Shown: in pieces, positions 1 to 4,793 of the stretch
Numbering within the stretch: the first letter of the stretch is position 1
Layout of the letters: each line of letters opens with the position of its first letter
Source: an uncultured Peptococcaceae bacterium
GTDB taxonomy: Bacteria; Bacillota; Desulfotomaculia; Desulfotomaculales; Desulfocucumaceae
NCBI GenBank assembly: GCA_958417755.1
Contig: CATZDY010000117.1
Coordinates: forward strand, 1 to 8,253
DNA length: 8,253 bases
Reading direction: 5' to 3'
Made by a program: the position numbers and the translations under genes
Notes under the pieces: model-generated
The model's input: the letters and a program-made list of their open reading frames with translations, nothing else
The model's database searches: none
Told to the model about the DNA's origin: nothing

Positions 1-147
1 TTAGCCTCTATTGTCTTTGCCAAGGGAATCGATCCTTTGATGGATCGTAAGAAGCTGGCTAAATCTCCCCAGGCAAAACAACATCATCCCCTGGAGGACG
101 TAAAAATGGCTGTACAAATATGGAAGGATTTGATGATAAGGGATTGA
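1..147 (+). CDS. Unrecognised protein, C-terminal part (5' end outside window)
   Basis: The first forward frame is open from the left edge for 48 codons and stops at TGA 145-147. The visible residues are mixed hydrophilic (DPLMDRKKLAKSPQAK, then HHPLEDVKMAVQIWKDLM near the end), with no membrane segment and no motif I can name. No start codon with a ribosome site is needed, since the frame runs in from outside. It could be the tail of a real gene, a remnant of a decayed one, or chance: 48 codons is short, and the region to its right is clearly eroded. The next gene begins 64 bases downstream on the same strand. I do not recognise it and assign no function. Confidence 0.35.
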   Translation, partial: LASIVFAKGIDPLMDRKKLAKSPQAKQHHPLEDVKMAVQIWKDLMIRD

Positions 148-211
148 GCTGGCCTGGGCCTGCAAATCCATTTTGGGGAGAAAATACTTTCAAGCTCAGT
201 CTGGATAGAAC

Positions 212-594
212 TTGAAGAACAAGGCGGACAAACTACCTACTGCCAACATTAATCCAAAACCAGGCGCCAAAGACCTGAGGGAAGAGCTAAATACCATTGA
301 ACAGATTCAAAGCAGGTTATTACCAGTATTTCAGAAGTATCATATTAAGAAAGCATTTCTATTTGGTTCTTATGGAAAAGGAAACGCAAAAACAGTAAGT
401 GATATTGATTTATTGGTTGATAGTGGACTGAGTGGATTGCGTTTTGTCGGTTTTATGGAAGATGTGAGACAGGCGGTTGATAAGGAAGTAGATTTGCTTG
501 ATGTGACCCATATTGAAAAAATTCTCTGATTGATTCGGAAATACGGAACACTGGGGTAACAATTTATGGGGAATATGTAGTTGTTGCAAAATGA
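212..594 (+). pseudogene. mntA: MNT-domain nucleotidyltransferase antitoxin (MntA-like), frameshifted near the C-terminus
   Basis: This is a minimal nucleotidyltransferase of the type that serves as antitoxin to HEPN RNases; in characterised MntA/HepT pairs it inactivates the toxin by adding AMP to it. The first frame reads 105 residues to TGA 527-529. It shows G52-S53, exactly ten residues, then D64-I-D66 (the GSx10DxD signature), and D94 in KEVDLLDV as the probable third acidic residue. The frame stops at IEKIL. Adding one A to the A6 run at 516-521 continues it as SLIDSEIRNTGVTIYGE and on to VVVAK, ending at TGA 592-594. That is the family's usual tail, so a single-base deletion (or read error) is likely. 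The start is doubtful. TTG 212 lacks a good ribosome site, and the family normally begins near residue 27 (NTIEQIQ), so the first 26 residues look like an extra or accidental extension. A stop at 206-208 prevents a longer form. Confidence 0.8.
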
Positions 595-679
595 TTCAGA
601 CCATCTAAAATTAATCTGGGAAATTCTAAAATATGATTTGCTTGAATCAGCAGTTAGGGCAAATATGATATTGCAATAA
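584..679 (+). pseudogene. hepT: Remnant of a HEPN-domain toxin (HepT/DUF86-like), internally deleted
   Basis: A 31-codon frame from TTG 584 to TAA 677-679 overlaps the restored end of the MNT gene by 11 bases, as expected for the toxin partner in this module. It reads MQNDSDHLK, then LIWEILKYDL, then a short tail ending in RANMILQ. The opening is like the start of DUF86/HEPN proteins, while the WEILKYDL stretch resembles the segment (W-x-I-x-x-x-D-L) near the C-terminus of that family. About 75-90 central residues, including the RX4-6H RNase motif, would be missing. The simplest reading is an internal deletion that fused the two ends, leaving no toxin activity. The match is short and made by eye, so the assignment rests partly on position after an MNT gene. 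Confidence 0.45.
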
Positions 680-872
680 TATAAAATGATAGGTTTATAA
701 TGACACAAATCTCTTATTCAAGGAGTTCTGTGTTTTTATTTTTTACTGGTTATTTTTAAAAGAGTATTTGTCATATATAAAAGCTTCACCTACATAAATG
801 AATGGTTCTATTTTTAATATTGTAAAGCTTTGCTTATTTTTTAGCTCTTTTTCCGATGGTACGGTTATGATT

Positions 873-881
873 TGCTATAAT
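873..881 (+). promoter_or_regulatory. Possible extended -10 promoter element
   Basis: TGCTATAAT matches an extended -10 (TG-n-TATAAT, with TATAAT at 876-881) for the housekeeping sigma factor. No good -35 hexamer lies 16-18 bases upstream. It would transcribe toward the ribosome site at 967-972 and the gene at 1198. AT-rich DNA throws up such matches often, so this is only a candidate. Confidence 0.3.
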
Positions 882-966
882 AATATAACAGAAATATCTT
901 AAGACGCTTTATTTACAGCAAATTGGTCACAGCTTTTACTGCTTTTCTCCTTCTAAAAGATATAAA

Positions 967-984
967 GAGGAGATTGAAATGTAG
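967..984 (+). other. Strong ribosome site followed by ATG-TAG start-stop
   Basis: GAGGAG (967-972) sits 6 bases before ATG (979-981), an ideal arrangement, but the next codon is TAG (982-984). Either a gene once began here and was killed at codon 2, or this is a minimal start-stop element that loads and holds a ribosome. Beyond the stop the same frame runs 32 more codons to TGA. A second ATG 10 bases on, in another frame, opens the amber-broken frame at 989. Confidence 0.35.
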
Positions 985-988
985 GAAA

Positions 989-1195
989 ATGAAGTCTGCC
1001 GTATAGTTTATCTTTTTGCTTATGGTTTGTGCAGAAGTTTTTTTTCTATGGTCTTTAAAAAATTACATTTAGACACATGAGCATAGAGCAAAATCATGTG
1101 AGCAAAGGTATTCATATTTTCCTGTTAAAACAGCAATGGTTGTTAGAAAAAGAATGAATAGGTTATCCATAATATTATGTTTGAAAGGTATTTAA
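989..1195 (+). pseudogene. Possible broken gene for a small exported or membrane protein
   Basis: From ATG 989 a 69-codon frame runs to TAA 1193-1195, interrupted by TAG at 1004-1006 (codon 6) and TAG at 1070-1072 (codon 28). Ignoring these, it opens with MKSAV and a hydrophobic run (FIFLLMVCAEVFFLW), like a signal peptide or membrane anchor, and continues with a basic hydrophilic part (THEHRAKSCEQRYSYF). A ribosome site lies upstream at 967-972, though better spaced for ATG 979. I recognise no family. A T-rich sequence easily yields hydrophobic residues, so this may be chance. If real, it is inactive unless ambers are read through. Confidence 0.22.
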
Positions 1196-1197
1196 AA

Positions 1198-1410
1198 ATG
1201 GATTTTGATAAAAAGAAATTACTAAAAATTATAAAAAACTTGAATGACATAAATTCTTATTTATTTAAATTAAGGAATGGATTGATTGATAATAAAGTAC
1301 ATACTTTAGCAGAAATATCTGTGTTAGTAAATATGCCTCAAAATAAAGTGTGTGAAAAATTAAGAAGAACTGAAAGATATGTTTTATCTGAATATCGAAA
1401 AAATAGGTAA
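1198..1410 (+). CDS. Small sigma-70 region-4-like helix-turn-helix protein
   Basis: The product is about 70 residues with no signal peptide or membrane segment. After a lysine-rich helix (residues 1-19) it reads LRNGLIDNKVHTLAEI, which resembles the start of sigma-70 region 4.2 (LRxGL-dg-xxTLeEI). A second helix and a basic recognition-like helix follow (VCEKLRRTERYVLSEYRK, residues 51-68). Regions 1-3 of a sigma factor are absent. It could be a regulator that mimics region 4 or contacts the -35 element, or a truncated sigma factor. ATG 1198 is preferred because GAAAGG (1183-1188) lies 9 bases upstream; ATG 1177, in frame, would add 7 residues with a poor site. Composition is striking: I count 38 G+C in 1201-1380, about 21%, against roughly 42% in a sample line of the kinase gene. 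That suggests a foreign origin. No partner gene is adjacent. Confidence 0.6.
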   Translation: MDFDKKKLLKIIKNLNDINSYLFKLRNGLIDNKVHTLAEISVLVNMPQNKVCEKLRRTERYVLSEYRKNR

Positions 1411-1556
1411 TACAGATGTATTTATCATATGGTAACAATTAATTTTTCTTGCTGTTGCCCAGATTACCTTGCCTTGCATTACCCAAAGTCCGAGTGTTGT
1501 ATGTTTATTACAGAAAAATGTGTTGGTTAAAAAAAGCAAGAAACTGGGGGTTAGGA

Positions 1557-1574
1557 GTATAAGTGTGTTTATAC
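1557..1574. repeat. Short dyad GTATAA-N6-TTATAC
   Basis: Perfect 6-base arms flank GTGTGT. It lies about 290 bases before the kinase start and could be a protein site. Six-base arms in AT-rich DNA occur by chance, so support is weak. Confidence 0.3.
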
Positions 1575-1613
1575 AGAAGGTATAAAGGTTGCATGGAAGA
1601 AATAATCAGTGTA

Positions 1614-1639
1614 AGAAAGGAAAAAGCATGGATAGGTAA
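1614..1639 (+). other. Ribosome site with three-codon open frame (Met-Asp-Arg-stop)
   Basis: AGAAAGG (1614-1620) is spaced 7 bases from ATG (1628-1630), followed by GAT, AGG and TAA (1637-1639). It overlaps in another frame an 18-codon frame from ATG 1593 to TAG 1649. It may be a relic of a dead gene, a leader mini-ORF for the kinase operon, or chance. It is the second strong site in this region that leads to an almost immediate stop. Confidence 0.25.
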
Positions 1640-1725
1640 ACACAGCTAGGCTAAAAGCACCAATATTGAAACAGAAGGTGATTTTTCATAAGTATGCTGA
1701 TTCCTTGAGTGCAGTCATCCTTCTA

Positions 1726-1782
1726 TTACTGATACACCCACCTTTACCCTCCTAGCTTCAAAGACCAATCAGTAAATTACTG
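1726..1782. repeat. Three TTACTG/CAGTAA elements upstream of the kinase gene
   Basis: TTACTGAT (1726-1733) is the perfect reverse complement of ATCAGTAA (1768-1775). The latter merges into a 13-base palindrome, CAGTAA-A-TTACTG (1770-1782). The hexamer therefore occurs three times in 57 bases, giving two alternative pairings: a stem with a 34-base loop, or the tight palindrome. It sits about 85-140 bases before the kinase start, a fitting place for an operator, perhaps of the pair's own regulator, or for a switchable leader fold. No protein is known to me for this motif. Confidence 0.4.
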
Positions 1783-1865
1783 GACTAGAGCCACAATGGG
1801 AAACCGTTTTAACATAAAAAGGGCTGAAAGTGAAAATGCGGATTGTCTGAAAGGAAACAAGTGTT

Positions 1866-3647
1866 TTGATAAACTTATATCGAAAATGTATTATCCTCTT
1901 TTCAGTGGTTATTGTGATTATGACTGTTTTCACCATACTTTTGATAGGGAATGGGGAACAAAAGCTTGCGAATGACGGCGCATTTATCCCTGTATCCGTT
2001 GTGGGGGAAATTTCCCTTGATGGGAAGGAGTTTGAACCTCTGGATCCGGAAAGAACCTTTGATTTGGACAGTCAGCACATGTATCGAATCAAGGGGCATT
2101 TTACAAAGGACATTGAAAAGAACCAGCAGATCATGTTGCGGATTAGCGACCTTTGGGTACGGATAGAAGTGAATGGACAAGAGATATTTGCTTTTGGCAA
2201 CAATAAGCAGCATAGCAGCGGTAATGTGTGGCAGTCCTTTACTTCCCCTGGCATTACAGTACAGGATGAGGTGGAGATAGAGCTTTACAATATATATACA
2301 GGCGTACATCCTCTTTCCATCAACCAGTTTTTAAACCAGATGCGCTTTGGCTCCATTGACGGATTGTATAAAATGGCTTTTTCCCGGAATGGGTTTTCCA
2401 TGTTGATCGGTTTTTTGATTTTTGTCATTGGGATTTGTGAAGGGATTATTGCTTTGGTTATGCTGCTTATCAGGCAAGAGGGAGTCAACCGGGTATTTTA
2501 CAGTGCAGGGTTTGCTGTGTTCAGTGGAATATGGTTCTGTATCCAGTTCAACATCATTTCATTGCTTGTTCCATATCCTAGGGCAGTGGCAACTGCTGAT
2601 GTATTATCACCTTATTTGATGGCCTCATTTTTTGCATTATATATAACAACCTATCTGACCGGGAAATTACGTTACTGTGGTTGGTTCAATAGTATGGTTG
2701 CCTTGGTTTATACCGGGGGCTGTATTTTCCTAATCCTTTTTATGAAAATAGATGCTTATCACACCATATCAGTGGGTTGGACGCTGTCTGTACTTGAGCT
2801 CATTACTTCCCTGCTTTATTTGGGTATTGAATATAATAAAAAACATGACCGGGCTATACGCATTTTTGGACTTTCCCTTCTGCCGATTCTCGTGGGAACA
2901 CTGTTGGATGCCTATGGTTATTGGAGCGGCTCGGCAAATGATACCATGTGGCTTCGCAGCTGCTTTTTGCTTTTCGTGTTGATCCAGATGATTGCTTTGC
3001 TGTGGCAAATCAGGGAAAATACCAGAAAAGCGGAAAGGGTGGAGAAGGAATTGATGCAAAACCGGATTATCACGATGCTTAGTCAAATACAACCTCATTT
3101 TTTATTTAATACCCTCACAGCCATCAGTCGTCTGTGTGATGTAGACAGCCGCAAGGCGAAACAGGCGATCATCGAATTTTCTGCTTATCTGCGTGGAAAT
3201 CTTGACTCCTTGGCGAAAAAAAACTTAGTATTTTTTGAGGAAGAGCTAAATCATGTGAAAGTCTATCTTGCATTGGAGAAAATGCGTTTTGAGCATGAAT
3301 TGACCATTACCTATAACATTTTGGTAAGTGGTTTTCTTCTTCCAGTGCTTACGGTACAGCCCCTTGTGGAAAATGCCGTACGCTATGGGTTGGGCAAAAA
3401 AGAACATGGAGGAACTATAAGCATTGCTACAAAGGAAACAAAAACCTTATATATGGTGATTGTACAAGATAATGGCATTGGATTTGATACAAGCTGTTTG
3501 CATCATGACGGCAAAACTCATATTGGTATTCAGAATGTGAAAAACAGACTGATGGCCCAGTGTGGAGGGACACTGACCATTGAAAGTGAAATTGGGGTTG
3601 GTACCTCTGCTGTGATTGCTATACCGAAAGGAAATGAGTTGCAATGA
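1866..3647 (+). CDS. 7TM (DISM-like) sensor histidine kinase, LytS/His_kinase class
   Basis: This is a membrane sensor that would autophosphorylate on a histidine and pass phosphate to the regulator encoded next. Order of parts in its 593 residues: membrane anchor (about 8-27); outside jelly-roll-like sensor domain (about 35-165) with the strand pattern LWVRIEVNGQEIFAFG; seven membrane helices (about 177-382), as in 7TMR-DISM receptors; then a coiled linker. The cytoplasmic kinase core has PHFLFNTL with His411, the N-box VQPLVENAVRYGL (Asn503), DNGIGF (535-540) and HIGIQNV (552-558). All core motifs look intact. The ligand is unknown; outer domains of this fold are often taken to bind small molecules or sugars. 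The start is TTG 1866, 10 bases after AAAGGA; an in-frame TGA at 1848-1850 bars a longer form, and the first in-frame ATG would cut into the anchor helix. The end overlaps the regulator gene by ATGA. Confidence 0.9.
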   Translation: MINLYRKCIILFSVVIVIMTVFTILLIGNGEQKLANDGAFIPVSVVGEISLDGKEFEPLDPERTFDLDSQHMYRIKGHFTKDIEKNQQIMLRISDLWVRIEVNGQEIFAFGNNKQHSSGNVWQSFTSPGITVQDEVEIELYNIYTGVHPLSINQFLNQMRFGSIDGLYKMAFSRNGFSMLIGFLIFVIGICEGIIALVMLLIRQEGVNRVFYSAGFAVFSGIWFCIQFNIISLLVPYPRAVATADVLSPYLMASFFALYITTYLTGKLRYCGWFNSMVALVYTGGCIFLILFMKIDAYHTISVGWTLSVLELITSLLYLGIEYNKKHDRAIRIFGLSLLPILVGTLLDAYGYWSGSANDTMWLRSCFLLFVLIQMIALLWQIRENTRKAERVEKELMQNRIITMLSQIQPHFLFNTLTAISRLCDVDSRKAKQAIIEFSAYLRGNLDSLAKKNLVFFEEELNHVKVYLALEKMRFEHELTITYNILVSGFLLPVLTVQPLVENAVRYGLGKKEHGGTISIATKETKTLYMVIVQDNGIGFDTSCLHHDGKTHIGIQNVKNRLMAQCGGTLTIESEIGVGTSAVIAIPKGNELQ

Positions 3648-4450
3648 ATATCGTTGCCATAGATGACGAAAAATTGGCGTTGGAGGCATTGGTTTGCGCC
3701 ATAGAAGAAGCCCTGCCCAAAGTTGGGGTTAAGGCGTTTAGAGATCCAAATGAGCTAATGGGTTTTGCTAAGGAAAATGGGGTTGATATTGCATTTCTGG
3801 ATATTGAAATGCGTGGTATCAATGGGTTAGAGCTTGCCAAAAGATTAAAAAAGAGCTGCCCTCTGGTGAATATTATTTTTGTGACTGGATATTCCCAATA
3901 TGCATTGGATTCCTTTTCCCTGCGAGCCAGTGGTTATCTTCTAAAGCCTGTAACTGCTGCGCATATTTTAGAAGAGTTGGAACATCTCCGCAATCCATTG
4001 CCCCAAGTACAACGGGTAAGCAAGCTGCGTGTACAGACATTTGGAAATTTTGAGGTGTTTTATAACAATACCCCGCTGCATTTTGGTCGCTCAAAGGCAA
4101 AGGAGCTTTTTGCTTATCTCATTGACCGCAGGGGTTCTTCCTGTTCAATGAAGGAGATTGCTACAGTGCTCTGGGAGGATCAGGATTATGACCGTTCCCG
4201 GTTAAAACAAATCCATACTTATCTTGCAGAGGTAAAACAGGTGTTGCTAAAAGCAGGGGTGAAAGATGTGCTGTTCAAAAAGCGCAACAGCATAGCTATC
4301 AATGTAAATGCAGTTGATTGTGACTACTATCGATTTTTACAGGGGGATGTACAAACCATCAATTCTTTTAATGGAGAATACATGGCCAATTATGCCTGGG
4401 CAGAGTTTACGGTTGGCAGTCTATTCTGGATAGCAGGAAAAATGCGATAA
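3644..4450 (+). CDS. Response regulator, receiver plus winged-helix (SARP-like) output
   Basis: This cytoplasmic transcription factor of 268 residues is the partner of the kinase just upstream. The receiver (1-115) has the acidic pair D7-D8, phosphate-accepting D53 in FLDIEMRGINGLEL, T81 and K101-P102, so it should be phosphorylatable. An OmpR/SARP-type winged helix follows (about 127-222), recognised by LRVQTFGNFEVFYNN and the FGRSKAKELFAYLIDRRG segment. A short tail with GEYMANYAWAEF is typical of the start of a BTAD-like region, but a full BTAD domain is absent. That layout is common among clostridial regulators paired with LytS-like kinases, where one might otherwise expect a LytTR output. 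The start ATG overlaps the kinase stop (ATGA, 3644-3647), with GAAAGGA 11 bases upstream, pointing to translational coupling. Target genes are not evident; nearby dyads are candidate sites. Confidence 0.9.
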   Translation: MNIVAIDDEKLALEALVCAIEEALPKVGVKAFRDPNELMGFAKENGVDIAFLDIEMRGINGLELAKRLKKSCPLVNIIFVTGYSQYALDSFSLRASGYLLKPVTAAHILEELEHLRNPLPQVQRVSKLRVQTFGNFEVFYNNTPLHFGRSKAKELFAYLIDRRGSSCSMKEIATVLWEDQDYDRSRLKQIHTYLAEVKQVLLKAGVKDVLFKKRNSIAINVNAVDCDYYRFLQGDVQTINSFNGEYMANYAWAEFTVGSLFWIAGKMR

Positions 4451-4490
4451 ATATCCTTGATCTGGAGATTTTTATTTTGCTGAATGATTG

Positions 4491-4521
4491 GTGTACTATT
4501 GATGTACTCAACATAGTATAC
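4491..4521. repeat. 31-base near-perfect dyad after the regulator gene
   Basis: GTGTACTAT (4491-4499) pairs with ATAGTATAC (4513-4521) over nine positions, with one G-T wobble. The inner TGA/TCA can extend it around TGTAC. No T-run follows, so it is not a standard terminator. Its symmetry suits a dimer binding site, possibly of the regulator encoded upstream, or an mRNA 3' hairpin. Confidence 0.4.
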
Positions 4522-4596
4522 TAAAGGTTATCTGAAAAATATGTTGCTTTAAGGAAAAATTTTATCCCTTGCCTTTTGGCTTGACCATCTACTATG

Positions 4597-4647
4597 CTGG
4601 CTTTCGTAAAAGCATATGAAAGCTAGACTTGGATACTAACTTTTTTT
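4597..4647 (+). terminator. Hairpin with distant T-run, weak terminator candidate
   Basis: CTGGCTTTC (4597-4605) pairs with GAAAGCTAG (4618-4626), nine pairs including one G-U, loop of 12. Seven T (4641-4647) begin 14 bases after the stem, too far for a classic intrinsic terminator. An alternative pairing, TATGCT (4594-4599 region) with AGCATA inside the loop, competes with it. It may end the kinase/regulator transcript inefficiently, or be a leader fold of the cyclase gene. Confidence 0.3.
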
Positions 4648-4793
4648 AGCCTGCTTCAAAATATTGTGGATAAACAAGTCTTGATAGAACCCTTGGGGGA
4701 AATACTGCAAAATCTAGTGTTTGCGCTGTATTAGCAAAGGTAAGAGGAAAAAAGGGTAAATTTCTAGGGCCTAAGCTGGAAAGAAGGGCTTGG

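Larger units (their letters stand above)
680..1197. other. AT-rich intergenic stretch with decayed coding traces
   Basis: This stretch separates the toxin-antitoxin remnant from the sigma-region-4-like gene. It holds a possible extended -10 element, a strong ribosome site leading to an ATG-TAG start-stop pair, and a 69-codon frame broken by two amber codons (each listed separately). The rest is AT-rich sequence with many T runs and no frame I would call a gene on either strand. I found no tRNA-like fold, terminator with stem plus T-run, or flanking target duplication. It reads like eroded accessory DNA. Confidence 0.55.
1411..1865. other. 455-base spacer and presumed leader of the kinase operon
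   Basis: The spacer lies between the sigma-like gene and the kinase gene. It contains a short GTATAA/TTATAC dyad (1557-1574), a second strong ribosome site with a three-codon frame (1614-1639), and a trio of TTACTG/CAGTAA elements (1726-1782). Its last part ends in the kinase ribosome site AAAGGA (1850-1855). I found no convincing -35/-10 pair, so the promoter is unplaced. I checked for c-di-GMP, cobalamin and T-box landmarks and saw none complete. Confidence 0.55.
4451..4793. other. 343-base spacer between regulator and cyclase genes
   Basis: No open frame worth calling lies here on either strand. It holds a 31-base dyad just after the regulator stop (4491-4521) and a 9-pair hairpin followed at a distance by seven T (4597-4647). 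The ribosome site of the cyclase gene is at 4782-4787. I see no confident -35/-10 pair. I looked for a c-di-GMP riboswitch, given the cyclase downstream, and did not find its conserved core. The size suggests that the cyclase has its own promoter instead of simple read-through. Confidence 0.55.

Noticed and set aside
370..708. 112-codon minus-strand frame across the MNT gene
   Set aside because: It is antisense to a recognisable MNT domain and its product has no motif.
1741..1865. Possible cobalamin-type leader, suggested by GAGCCACAATGGGAAACC
   Set aside because: The similarity is a few bases only; the rest of the conserved B12-box context is missing.
1866..1894. TTGATA and TATTAT with a 17-base spacer, a promoter-like pair
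   Set aside because: It lies on and after the kinase start codon, so it could not drive the full gene; chance in AT-rich sequence is likely.
1796..1975. 59-codon forward frame starting MGNRFNIKRAESE and overlapping the start of the kinase gene
   Set aside because: It has no ribosome site, and two-fifths or more of it reads the kinase coding sequence in another frame. The kinase frame there encodes a sensible membrane anchor.
3644..4450. Reading the regulator as a LytTR-type protein because its kinase is LytS-like
   Set aside because: The C-terminal part has the TFGNFEVF and SKAKELFAYL pattern of a winged-helix/SARP output, not LytTR strands.
4451..4793. Possible c-di-GMP riboswitch upstream of the cyclase gene
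   Set aside because: The conserved core of the GEMM class (a GCAAACC-like half with a GGGACGCAAAGCC-like half) is not present; only simple hairpins are seen.
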